A stretch of DNA of 64,000 nt from Balanoglossus misakiensis. Lineage: Eukaryota > Hemichordata. The notes below the pieces were generated by a model. It was not told where the DNA came from and ran no database searches. It saw only the letters and a program-made list of their open reading frames with translations. The DNA is taken from the NCBI GenBank assembly GCA_040954595.2, contig CM082578.2, positions 10,788,001-10,852,000 on the forward strand, written 5' to 3'. Below are positions 48,207 to 60,593 of the stretch, in pieces. Both the position numbers and the translations under genes were made by a program. Each line of letters opens with the position of its first letter. Position 1 is the first letter of the stretch.

Positions 48207-51200
48207 ATGACGGAACGTGAATACCGTATACAGACGATTGCTTGGAAGGGCAGTCTTGCGAAACTCCCAGGGAATAGAAAGGTAGGTATTGCGACGTGTT
48301 TTGGTCAAGCAAACACTGTCGTTTGGCGTTCGAATCTCTGTTTTGAATGAATGGTCGTGGTTTCTGCAGAAGGCGGGATGGTGATCCGCGGAGTGAAAGG
48401 GCCGGTGCGTGTCTCGTTTGGAGACACAGTGTATTTCGTTTCCTGTTATGGATGGGTTGTACCGGATGAATTTGGGGACGGACGGACGTATGTACAGTGA
48501 ACCAGTCCTTCCTTCGCAGACAAAATTAGAGTCGGTCAAACACTTTACTCCAATGACAGCAGTCGATTTTTGTTACACATTTAAAATACTGAAAGAAATG
48601 CAGCTGTCGAAGATATTTTGCCGCGATCTTTGCAGAAGGTTCCCTACGTTTAATGTTGGCGATTTCTTCGTTTCATTCAAATCAGGTGGTACTCACTCTT
48701 GGCTTCCTGACGTCACTTGTCTACGTTGCTATCTACATCCTCGGGTCGTCAAATTCACAAACTCAACACGTTGGTCACGGCGCGGATGCGAACAGCGAGT
48801 AAGTATACATCTCCTCTCCTCCCCACCCATGCCTGTCTGGCAAAACGAGAGAAAGTTCAAACATAATCGCCCACAATAAACATTTGTTCTAAAATGGAGG
48901 TTTATGTTTGCGGAATCAATGATCTAAAATAATAGGGTCCGGGTTTTCGGTACTGTCGGCCACTCGCACGCTGTTTTGCTACTCTCGTGGCGGCCACTTG
49001 GTATGTGTATTTGAATCAGACACACACTGCAGGCAGACAAGTTCACGATATCGGCTAATATAGGGCCTATGGAGATTCGTGGTGTAAGACTTGCCAACTT
49101 TTTTTTTCATTCTGACAGGAAGAAAAGAACCCTGCCGGATGGATCAACGCGACTGTTGTTGCCTGGTGACACTTCGTGCGCGCGTCAAAACGACATCGCT
49201 TACGTGTTCAATCGGAAGACGGGAAGCACTACACTTGTCAGTCTGCTGTACCGATATGCTACGAAATACAACTTTCCCTTTCTTCGTGACGTCATCGTCC
49301 ACAAATCGGAGAGACACGGTGGTTACATGAGACTTTACCATGTCCGGGGACTGTCTGAACAAATGGCCACTGCGCACAAGATTTCGAGGCATCAATATCT
49401 ACTGCCCTCTAACATGACCATGTTGAAATTCACAGCGGACGGCGTAAGAACTCAGAGCAAATCCATCAACACTGTCTTTCTTTCCATTGTGCGCGATCCC
49501 GCCAAAAATTTCGAGTCTGCTTTTGAATTTTTCCATATAGGGTCGTACGTGAGAACCGTGCAAGGGAGGCGACTGGTCCCTCGGGGAGCGCCGAGCCCGA
49601 TCGTGGAATTCCTGAAAACGCCTGAATTTTACCGAAGGTTCATGAAACTGGGGGGTCTGCACTGGAGTGTGTCCAGAAACAGCCAATTGTGGCAGTTCGG
49701 CCTCGCGCACAGTTACCATGACGACGAAGAGGTCGTCGAGGAGTACCTGGAGCAGCTGGAGAAGGAGATCGATCTGGTCTTCGTCACGGAATACTACGAC
49801 GAATCTCTGATTCTACTGAAAAGGCTGATGTGCTGGGACATGGAAGATATCCTGTACATGTCGAGGAGGGTGAGAGTGAGGGACACACGGTCAGAAATGA
49901 CGCCAGAAACACGTGACAGAATCTACCAATGGAATCACGCTGACGTCAAGTTGTACGACAGGTTCAACAAGACGCTGTGGAGGAAGATCAGCGAATACGG
50001 GGACGGCTTTGACGCGGAACTGCGGTCATTCAGACAAGTCAGGGATGCGGTGGCAACCGACTGCGAACATTACCAATATCTCACGGAAGACTCTCTGCTG
50101 GTGATGAGAAAAGCGCACATTTTCGTCAAAGATTCCGCCGGATACTGCAGGCTTCTGAACTCGTGGTTTGATTTTGAAGTGACCACTGCAGTTGAGACCA
50201 ACGGTCCTGTGGACTACAAGATTATCCCAACCCGCGAGCGTAAGTTTGAATAGTACCACTAAAGGCCCGTGTGCTGTGCAACTGTTTACTCTGTTTTGGT
50301 GATTTTACTTTTCAACTGAAGTAAGTTCTTGCATGTAGATGTGTGTTTATACCGAGGTGCGTGTGTAGAAGTTCTTCAGATTGCTTCATTAGGATTGGCC
50401 AATGCGTGGATATGTTTTAAAGACTTACTGATTTTAAAAGTATGTTTATTCATCTAGTCTCTTCTGGTAGCCCTTCAAATTATCTGATGTGGGTGAAATG
50501 CGAACAGCAAGAGGCACCATACCACTGTTTCATCCATTGCCGAAATTTTTGATGTATTAAAAAACATGGGCACAAAGGTTCTGAGGTCCCAATTCTTCTG
50601 GCGACTAGAGAGGGCGCCCTCGAGCGACGCAATTGCCAGACGGAGAGGACACACTGGAGTAGCCCAAACCCCTCGCGACACAGTCAAAGGTGTAGGGATA
50701 TAGGAAGCGTGTATAGGATACAATATAGGCATGTTACGGGTCCGGGTTGAGCGCCCCCACTCGCCATAACCGTACCCCTGGACAGGGTTCAGATGAGGAC
50801 CTCCAATGCAATACCCACATCTTTCTGTTGTGCGTTCTTCCAACAGGGTTTGTTGGCTCCATATCGAGACAAACCTCGCTCGAAACATACGCAGGTCCAA
50901 CGTGTGTAGAAGTTGACTATCACCGAGAGGGTATTTCGTCGCGCCTCTTCAGAAACTGGCGGAGACCGAGTCTTGACGTGTACGTCAAAACGGACAATGA
51001 GACCATCGTCCCCAGACACATAAAGAGCTTGAAGCCAGGGCACTTCCACGCCGCCTTCCAAGTTGAGGCTGGTCATCATTTACAGGTGAGAGAAGGAGGC
51101 ATATTTTTCGGACCGAACAAAAAGTTAGTGTGCGGTATAGCCGTCCTCGTTCGGCTGTTCCCGCCTCTCGCGATAACAGCAGACGAGAACAGCAAAGCCC

Positions 51201-51469
51201 TAACAAATGTAAACGCCGAGCCCACATCTCTACACCAGGCCCTGATGATTGGTGTTTCGGTGCAAGCAGTCCGGCCAACACTGTAAAATGCAACTTACTC
51301 CACATACCTGGTGCATCATGTCAACAGCAGGCGCTCAAAGCAACATAAAATGGTGCCAGTTTAAAGTTATGTGTTCCATCTCTCTCCACAGGTTGTCAGC
51401 CAAGCACACTTGTCGACAGAAGAGTACGTCGTAGATAGCGTGCGAGTGAAGAAGCCACCTTGTATTTGA
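48207..51469 (+). CDS. Galactose 3-O-sulfotransferase-like enzyme A with extra C-terminal domain, 541 aa
   Basis: Five exons join in phase: 48207-48281, 48686-48798, 49119-50239, 50847-51085 and 51392-51469 (phases 0, 2, 1, 0). A 25-residue basic cytosolic tail precedes a membrane anchor (VVLTLGFLTSLVYVAIYILG, residues 26-45), so this is a type II Golgi protein. The catalytic region has the 5'-phosphosulfate loop NRKTGSTT (94-101), the 3'-phosphate motif VRDP (187-190), and the family-typical EYYDESL at 287-293 followed by LLKRLMCWDMEDILY. This is the Gal3ST family (PAPS-dependent sulfation of galactose O-3 on glycolipids or glycoproteins); the precise acceptor is unknown. Residues from about 437 form an additional C-terminal segment (exons 4 and 5) with the core CVEVDYH and SLDVYVK, shared with enzyme B and absent, as far as I know, from human Gal3STs. 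N-glycosylation sequons (NMT, NKT) fit a lumenal location. Confidence 0.85.
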
Positions 51470-54196
51470 AAACCGCACTTTTCGCACAACACGACAACAG
51501 ACCCACTTGTTTACTGCATCGTCGCAAACCACGGCCCTTTTACGGCAGCGCTCTGCTCCCCGCAAAAAGGCCGTGGTATAATACGGGCATGTATTCAGTA
51601 TTTGGTCTAGGCGCTTTCATAGTACATCCAACAACCAATTAGATTGCTTGTTACATCCCATTCACGCATCTCATTACATCTCATTCTAAACAACATGGCG
51701 GCTTCCAGTGGCAGTGCTCCGAGTCTGAGTGAGAGCGAAGAACGTGCAGTTTTGATTGGCCAGATTATAATGATGTCATCTCATGAATATTTATTACCAA
51801 TATGTTCAAATACCAGCGCAGTACTCCATTTTAACCAGAGTACAAATGTACGCGATTTCGATAGTGAAACGAAAGAAATCCGTAGTCTGGAGGGGCGAGA
51901 ATGGTTTACTGTGGATTATACCACCGACTGACCTAGATTGAAATTCATCTTACTTTCCAAAAACTGTAAGCCCCAGTCACACTGATGACAAAAAAAAAAC
52001 ATTGCTGCAGTGTAGGCAGAAATCTAAATGAATATACCACATCAATTTACATGTATGATCATCTCTGTGATACTATCATAATTGTTGACTTTCCAAATAA
52101 GTAATGTGACTCAGAACAGAATGCAATGTTCTTGATAAACACGTCGCGTGTAATAAAAACAACAGCTGTTACGCCTACAATGCATGCAATTGTACATGCT
52201 TAAGGTTATCATGGACATGGTGCAAAATGTCTTTATTATATACTCCCGGGGTCTTACTACAGTGGCAGGGAGGGGGGTCACATTTTAATAGACGGCAGGG
52301 TAATAGGTAGGGTCACAGTTGGCAATGCAGGTATACCCAGAATTCCTCTGACCCACACCTTGTAAATACTGAAGGCCCCCTTAGTAAACCCACCCCCTCC
52401 TCCACGACGTCTCTCGTCTGTTGTGGCCTTAGAATGCGCGCGAAGGTGATACAAACAGCAAACTGCACATTGCTACAGATAGGAGCATTTCGAAGTTGGG
52501 AATCATTGTACGCACCACTGCTTTCAGTCACTGCACTCGAGAAAATGTGAAGTCATTTCACCCGAGGTTTAAGTTCCCCTCGCTGGCATTTTCCACAGAT
52601 GAAGGTAAGGGTAATATAACTAAGGTGTCGAAGGAGGACTGGAGGTAAGCTTACCGGCGCTGCATGACTTTGAGACTCCATAAGATGCAGTTGTTTTAGT
52701 GATATTAAGCTTTGCTGTAAGACGAATATATGCCTTACCTAGGAATTCTAGTCCCAGCATTGCTGTAGAATTAGGCTTATTCGCTAATGGTTGAACGTCC
52801 CAGGCAAAGGACAGGTACGTATACCACGAATTTTTGACATGTTCACGACATAGTACACGCATGATGCAAACGGTTGAACTGATCAAAATTGTAATACATT
52901 GTATTTGTATACCGACTGCTGTGACCGTCCCTGGGACTGGAGTGTGTCTTTTGTGTGCTATATTTATAAAAAAAAATATAGATTGTGTTGTCCCCCCGAC
53001 GTGTGAATATTTTTATGATTTGTTGTGAATTCGCGAAGAAAATGTCACCTAGGTTTTCGTTGCGACGCGACGTGCACTCCCTTGACCTGGGGAGAATTAA
53101 TTTACATAACAATAAGACCAATGCAAAATATTGCCAACAAAGTTTCAATTTTGAGTAAATATGGTGAACGTACGCGGCGTCGCGTCGCTCGATGCGAAGA
53201 CAAGGTTATAAGGTATATGAAGTCAGAGAATGATATGTATTTAACGTCGTTTCAAACGACAGAAAGGTCTAAACAAAGAAACAATTATTGGAATCGTTTC
53301 ACACATGTTATTCGGCCCTTTTTGGCCGGATGAGAAACTTGCTCTAGAGGCGCTCTTCTCCCATAGCTTGTTATAATCAGACGGCCACATTTTTGCAGCG
53401 TCGTGTCAATTAACTGTAAGTGGTCAATGAAATGTAATTACTGATTCACCAATACATGTACACTGACTTTTACACTGACCTTCACGGCAAGCGATGAACA
53501 TGTTCATTGAAAATGGAGTGACCGTGATAGGTAGAGGTGGCAGAAGATTTCGGGTAAAATAATAAAACATATTTTATTAACAATCAACTGTCATCACGCG
53601 ATGGCGACTGCCTGCGTATTATTATGTAGATATATTCTGTCCGTGATGCCGATCCCGTGAAGGGAAAACAATATGGTCAACGGGTGCATGACGTAACCGA
53701 CGGTCGTAACGCCAATTTTATAGTGCCAGTTGTTTAGAACCCCAACGTGCTTGTTCCATTGTTTTAAGCGGACAAACGGAATCGATCAGTTCATTCTTGA
53801 TGAGAAACACTAGTGACATCATGCATGCCGTCACGATAAATGGACGTCATTTTAAACTGCGAAGAAAGTCAGTGACATTGATATAGCCATTATTGTTGTA
53901 CTAACAATGATGAGTGAAAGTCATCCGTGAACAATTCTAAGCCTTGTGTTATGTATCGGGGGTAAGAATGGAGATGCGATATCCACGCATTCACGGTTTG
54001 TCTGATTACGTGAGCATGTAAATTCATATCGATTACCCCTGGCAATGCATAGACACGGTGACCAAACGAGGTTTGATGCATGCATTCATAAATGCTATTT
54101 TGGGCGAATTATATGCCAATCCGTGTACCCTTGGTCTTCCAGCTGTGTATTTCCCAACTGGACCAGTGGCAGTGCAGCTGAAGATACCGTGCAAGA
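51470..54196. other. Spacer between the two sulfotransferase genes
   Basis: No exon with recognised homology. There is an AATAAA at 52152 that could serve gene A, though it would make a long 3' UTR. One small frame with a good start context is listed separately. A GC-rich pair of near-complementary CGACGCGACG-type segments occurs near 53065 and 53175. Confidence 0.4.
51695..51931 (+). CDS. Small open frame of 78 codons with good start context (doubtful)
   Basis: The frame begins AACATGGCGGC, a strong Kozak-like context, and opens MAASSGSAPSLSESEERAVL. I recognise no domain. It has no visible promoter, and it may be a first exon, a short peptide gene or chance. It lies 230 bases after the stop of sulfotransferase A. 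Confidence 0.15.
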   Translation: MAASSGSAPSLSESEERAVLIGQIIMMSSHEYLLPICSNTSAVLHFNQSTNVRDFDSETKEIRSLEGREWFTVDYTTD

Positions 54197-57100
54197 ATGC
54201 TGTCGGCTGTTCGAAAGCGACTCCCCACCAACCGACAGGTAAGCGAGAGCCCCCTGGGCACCAGTATGGGAACTAAAAACTGTGATGAGCGGAACTTCAT
54301 ACATGTACATGTAGGCCTATTTATCACTCTGACTTCGAGTCATCCCGCTGCCCATTCGTCACCAATCGCTCGTATTCCTGATTATGCCGTTGGTAGTGTA
54401 CCGAAGTTAAAAAGATATTGATTTTAAAAACGGGTTCACGAAGGCAATTATACTGCGGACACACTTTATTGTCTTCAACGCAGTTGGATCGAATTCAGAT
54501 CCTGTTAGAATCCGACACAAACATTTCCACACGCTGCCAACAACACATTAACATAACAAGAAAAAGTCATAAGGTTAAAGCCATGGGTTTATAGGCACGA
54601 CAGACGTTTACATACATATACATACATACATACATACATACAGACGTAATAAATACATGCGGCATGTTGTTTCATTGCGCCCCCCCCCCCCATTATCACG
54701 TTGCAGTTCCAGTCCAGGGTCTACACAAATCGCGCTGTTGGACAACATTTCTCACGTGTTTATCAAAGAACGAATATTCTATCTCGTTTTGTGGGACATG
54801 GTCAAGTTTTAGACCGTCCGTAGTATCCTCTGTCGGAATAGTTTTGAGACTCAACCCACCAGCTATCTCACATGCTGCTCCTTATTTCTTGCAGGTGTTC
54901 CTCGGCGTCACCGGTTGCCTAGCAATATTTTACATCACCTACTGTGTACACGGTTCACTCGGCGGATATCCCGCTATGTCGTCGGTCTTCCAAGACAGCG
55001 AATTCAGGTGGAAAAATAGTCGACGTTGGTGGCGCAATGTATTTTCTCTCCTCACGCGAAATGCACATGGGATTTTAATTGACCCTTCCTTATGCATGTA
55101 CGATGTACACGTATTTGATGGTATCTTATATAACACGGAAAGGCTAGGGTTCAATACGGGTCATCCTAATTTTAAGCTCCCTCCACAATTCTTTACTATC
55201 AATCACGTGATATGGCCATGTGACCCCCGGCGTTGTCATTACCAGATGACGGGCAAGCAATATTTCGGCATACTTTTAAAGTTTTTCCGAGTATGTTTTT
55301 ACTTTAAAACAGCCAGACACGTAACATATGTATCAGTTATGGTGCCTCATCAGCCTCGTGGCATTTCGTCTGCACAGCCTTTGTCTGCACCACGTTGCTG
55401 AAGTTGCCCGTCATCTGGAAATTTGAATGCCAACGGAACAGCGTCTGACGTCACTTGATATCAAAGAAAAGGTCATCCTCAAACATTTCAGTATTGTTTC
55501 GATCACATCCAAAGAATTGTTATTTACGTTTAACCGGGTTCCTTGTCGTGGTTTTCTATCACGCAGTATTTATCAGAATATATCTCTATTCTCTCCACGA
55601 TATCTAACAATATTCTCACCCCTCCCTCCACTTTCCCAACGTCTCTGTCTTTCATCTTCTCGCCAGATACTTTCCAGGCCAGAAGCAAGTCGCCTGGGAG
55701 ACTTCGTCCAACTCGACATGCAGTGGGAGATACGACGTAGCCTACGTGTTCAATCGCAAGACTGGCAGTACGACGCTGGTGACGTTGCTCAACAGGGTCG
55801 GTCGGAAGTATGGCTTCCCCATGAAGAGAGAGATCAGCTTGCACAACTCCAACGACTTTGGCGGTCTCCTGAACATGTACCACTTGGGCGGGGTGGACTA
55901 CAACAGCCACCTGGAGACTGGCGCTCGCGCGGGCGCCCAAAAGCGTCGCAACGTTTTGCTTCCAAGCCACGACCGGAAGTTGAGAATTGTTCAGGGTTTC
56001 GTTGGAAGTCACCAAGTAACCATCGATACGATATTTGTGTCGATAGCTCGAGATCCAGCGGCAAATTTCCGATCAGCCTTCGATTTTTTCGATATCTCAC
56101 AAAAGTACTTCAACGGACAACAGAGCGACTTCGAAATGTTTCTGTCAAATCCCCAGTACTATCGGGAGAAAATGCCAAACGGTTCCCTGGCATGGGCCGT
56201 CACCAGGAACAGTCAACTGTGGCATTTCGGTCTCGACCACAGTTACCATGACAACACGGAGGTCGTTGATCAATACATCGACCGAATCAGCGAAGAAATT
56301 GACTTGGTGCTATTGAACGAGTACTACGACGAGTCGCTAGTTCTGCTGAAGAAATTGCTGTGCTGGAACATGGAGGACATACTGTACATCGCCAGGAGAG
56401 TCAGCCACTCGCCGCGGTCTAATCTGTCGGCAGAAACGCGCCACAAAATCTACCGCTGGAACAGCGCCGATGTGAGATTGTACGACAAGTTCAAGCAACT
56501 GCTGTGGGAGAAAATAGAGGAGTACGGAGAGAGTTTCCAGAGAGACCTCCAATTGTTCAAAACGCTGAAGAATTTGGTGACGGACGACTGCGACGGATTG
56601 CACGCTCTCAGCCTAGACACCATGGAGTACCTGTCACGGCACGGCACGTACATCAAAGACGGACGACAGTACTGCAAGCACGTCGAGGCGTGGTTTTCAT
56701 TCGATGTCGATGTGCAGTACGAAATCATGGGTCCTAGAGAATACAAAGTCTCGCCAACTTCAAGCAAGGCCTGTGAGTCAACTAAGCATTTGCTGTTGTT
56801 GCTTGGTGTTGTTTTCGTTTGTATTGCAAGCCATGCGTTAGGGCGGGTTAATAACTAGTGTTGAATGTCGTGCTATTTTGAACTCGATGTGATTGAAATG
56901 CCTGACCCTATCTAGCCATTGAGGGCGTTGATAAAATAACGCGAAGCATTCGCAGGGAAAGTATACACTACCATATCAGTGAGCGGAGCCGGACCCGTAC
57001 ACGACTAAATCATTCAGTTGCCATGAAATACTTAGATAGATTTCCCAAAAATGAGTAGCCTCCTTTTTCGTCTTCATTTTTGAAAACCCCCACCTCCAGC

Positions 57101-57706
57101 TTTCCATTTTATGAGAGACCCCTTTGGGTGCTCTGGCCCCACCCCCGGTCCGTATATAATGACGGCTCCCCAAAGCAGACTACCTGCACAATGTTGGCCG
57201 ATGAACTAACGTGTACTTGCCTTTTCGCAGATCTGAAAACTCAACACAGCCAGAAGCCAAAAATGGAGTACCAAGGTGTCTCTTGTCTTAAGATAAACTA
57301 TCACAAGTATTCGGGGTGGTTCGGTTGGCCAGAGAGAAGTTTGGATGTGTATCTCAGAATCGGTGGCGATGACGACTGGCAGTATCGAAGCAGCGATTCT
57401 CAAAGGGGAGAATACACGGCCATGACTGAAGTTAATACTTCCCGCAATAGTCTGCAGGTTAGTCACGATTAATTAAAAATTAGAGCTGGAATGTTAACTT
57501 CCAAGACTTTTATGCTATACGCATACATAAACATAATGTTCGGAGTTGACGGGGAGATGTGCAGATGTTCAGTCACAGTTTAGTGGAGGGTTTAATGTTG
57601 ACTCCTTTTCTTTCGCTCCAAACAGGTCATGAGTGAAGGTGGGTATTCGGGAGAAGAATACATCATTTCGGCGGTCAGTGTATCACCGGGATCGTGTGAC
57701 CTTTGA
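54197..57706 (+). CDS. Galactose 3-O-sulfotransferase-like enzyme B with extra C-terminal domain, 522 aa
   Basis: Five exons mirror gene A with the same phases: 54197-54238, 54895-55007, 55667-56772, 57231-57457 and 57626-57706. The membrane-anchor exon is 113 nt in both genes. A short basic tail (MLSAVRKRLPTNRQ) is followed by an anchor beginning VFLGVTGCLAIFYITYCVHG (15-34). The donor of that exon is gtggaa, weaker than usual. The catalytic part has NRKTGSTT (81-88), ARDP (179-182), TRNSQLWHFGLDHSYHD and EYYDESL (270-276), placing it in the Gal3ST family beside enzyme A. The extra C-terminal domain starts near residue 421 and keeps the pattern Y.G..C..INYH, W.ERSLDVYL, with a final cysteine near the end. 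Type II Golgi membrane enzyme using PAPS; acceptor sugar unknown. Tandem duplication with A is clear, and the cytosolic tails have diverged most. Confidence 0.85.
54609..54645 (+). repeat. (CATA)n microsatellite in intron 1 of sulfotransferase B
   Basis: Imperfect CATA tetranucleotide run. A poly(C) run of eleven follows near 54680. Confidence 0.8.
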
Positions 57707-57979
57707 CTCGACCCGTATAAACTTTCGACTTTCCCGGCAGCAGCGCCGTAGAGCATCAGTGTCTTGCCTTCACATATCAATGCAGTTCTTCATGTCATAC
57801 GGATTTGAAGACCGGATTTCAAAATCTGGAACCGTTTCCGCCACCCAACTCTTTCTGCTCAGTTTACAGTTTACAGTTTCGATTGTTCACGTTTTAACCG
57901 TGGTTTGTACAAACTGTTCCATTGGATTTTAGTTTGTATAAATATGCGTGATTTTGTATCCTCATAATTTGGTTTTGTA

Positions 57980-57985
57980 AATAAA
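57980..57985 (+). other. Poly(A) signal of sulfotransferase B
   Basis: AATAAA lies about 275 bases after the TGA at 57704-57706, within a T-rich stretch. Confidence 0.5.
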
Positions 57986-60593
57986 TTCAAGAAATTTAAA
58001 GCAACATTTTGGTATCTTTTCCCTCTCAAGCCGCTCCCTGTGTTTTCATATTAGTACTTTTTCAGTTTTCTCGCGTGCAATTCTCACATATCCCAAGAGA
58101 CCACCTGTTGGATTTCTCGGGCCAGCATGGGTGTTGTCTGTCCCCAGCTTCTCCAGTTCAATCAGTCAGTGAGTCCATGAAGGAGCCAAGAACGCGGTTG
58201 AACAGGTTCCCAATATGCCGCGGAGTTACTGAAACCACAGTCCCTCCAGATCCGGCCGTGTTTAACACTAAACCATAGACAGTACTAGTAGACTACGTAC
58301 TTTTCTTTTTGTCTGTGAATACAAAGCCTGACACATTCCATGGCAACTTGTTGCGTAACCAGCTGCGCTGTCGCAAAAGACAGACCCTGCAGCTGGGAGG
58401 ATATGTGTTGGGGCAGCTTTTCGTGACCACGTCTCGAAAAGAAGTCTCAAAGTGCGTTCAGTTCTAATCGAACTTTATCGATCGACGTATTGTCTTGCAA
58501 ATGTTGTCCGAAACAGGCGGCTACCTATTCGATGCACTGCAGTTTTCACTGTCATGAAAGCTACATGTATGGGTCATGACTCATCCGCCCATTTGGAAAC
58601 GTTAAAGATTTCTCAAAATTTGAGCGTAATTTTTTTTTTGTAGCAAATTACTTAGTTTGGAAGTGTGTTGTATGATTATTTCCTTTCCTTTCCGAGACTT
58701 CATTGCATTTTACCATGTATGACTCAGCTAAATTAGAATGGACGTGCGAAACCCAAAATTGAGTGGGTGTTATTACTTGTATAAGAACCATACAGAGTCT
58801 CGCATTAATTATTATCTCACTTCATTTTAAAATCATGGTTATTCATGTTTGACTACAGGAATTTTTCTCCTGGCAACTGTGAACAAAACTAACAAACGCA
58901 TTGTCTTTCATTGAAATCCCTGCGGTAGCTTGAAGCAAAGTCCCTCCACACACATGATTGTGGTGTAACGGCGCATACCTGTTGTTAGGGTTCTATTGTC
59001 TTGGCGTTGAGTTGGCAGAGGCAATCCTTTGAGTGAATGTCCAACGGCTCAGCACACTCGAACATGCCCTCGCTCGTTTGCATATGCATCGATATCTCCG
59101 TACCTGGCACATGACGAGTCTCTTGTTCGGTGAACGTCTGAAAGTGTCACGTGATCGAACTCAAGGCGACAACCCGAAAATAAACGGAAAGGGCGCTGAC
59201 ACCCTGAGTTCGTTCACCCCGCTATAGTGAAATCGGTTTTCATCGGAAAAATCAAGGGTGAATTTTGAACTAGGCACGTTGAAGGTCTCGGGAACATGAA
59301 TCAGGAGGCTGCCAAGACGCGGGGCAGTGGTCCGAATTCGACGGGAAGTTGGCATATTGACTTTAACTGCACTGTCAAATTTTGAAAGCGGTCTTTCTCA
59401 TATCACCTCTTCAGATTGTCATAGATTGTGATGCACCGGGGAGGGGGATAATGGTGTATGGATTGCATTGCGTATGACATCCCGGTCAGAAGCGATAAGT
59501 GTCTGTTAATTACACGTACAGTTTGTACAGATACAGAACCGAGGCACAGCTAAGAATCGGTCCGAACCCTACAAAATCAATTTGGTCCAATCACGTGGTC
59601 CGCGATAGACGTAGAGTGAAAAGGGCGTGGCCTTGTTTACTCGGGGTACCCACGGCCGCTTTCACTGTTGTCTGCTGTGATTAGGGAAAGGTCTTCGAAA
59701 TTTAAATTCGAAGACAACCAAAGAATTAATTGCATGATTGAGGAACAGATTTTAGGTTGGACGGTGACACAAATTTCGGAGTATGTAGTATGGATAACAT
59801 TTACACTAAGTTCTCCAAACTTGTGTTGGTGGGGTTTGTCTTTTGAAGAAAAAAACTGTCGGCGGACTCGGATTTGTTTGCAACAAACAGTTGGGGTAGC
59901 GTATCACACAAATGAAGACACGTGATGGACGGTCGTTTGACAAAAACTGAAAGTGTAGTGAATTCTAGACGAAGATCCTTGCCGGTCAAACACGTAGCAA
60001 CAGAACACGCGACAGATGCAATGGCCCAAAGTACGAATACTACCTGGAATGGAAAGGGCTTTGGCCTGTGTCAACATTCATGGTCAAAATTCACCAATCA
60101 CGATAAGGTCTGTGACGTCTTTTCGATAAGCCAAAAACAAACACAATCGATTTACTTTCTTGCCCCTGTCAGTTCATTTTGTGACACTTTCGCCACCACC
60201 ATATCTCGTGGCATGTAAATCATTAAACAAAACTGCCATCACTCAAGTTTTGTCCGTGCTTCTAACTAGCGTGTATTCCGGTTTGTGTCGTTTACACACT
60301 GAGTGTCTCCCCTACCCACGCAACAACATGCAGACCGATCATGGTGAGGGGTGTAGTCAGACTCCTCCCACAGTCGCCACAGAACAAAGTAATTTTGCAT
60401 GACAATAAACCAAATTTGCATAGCTGATTATTTACGGCCCTCGGGATTATTGGTCATCGGATAGACTGGGTTCTGGCAACCGAGATCTCGCTGCATCCCA
60501 TCATTTGCTACCGACCAACAGGGCAGACCAATTCCTCTTTCCGGTGCGTACAGTCGTGTGAAGATATCACTGACAAAAACGAGACTCGTAAAG
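57986..60593. other. Intergenic region before the EGF gene
   Basis: No recognisable coding exon. CACGTG-type E-boxes occur in TCACGTGA near 59147 and in CCAATCACGTGGTC near 59587. Their use is unknown, and chance occurrence is quite possible. Confidence 0.4.

Noticed and set aside
48343-48640. Overlapping frames on both strands between sulfotransferase A exons 1 and 2
   Set aside because: They lie in an intron whose flanking exons join in phase, and no domain or splice support is seen.
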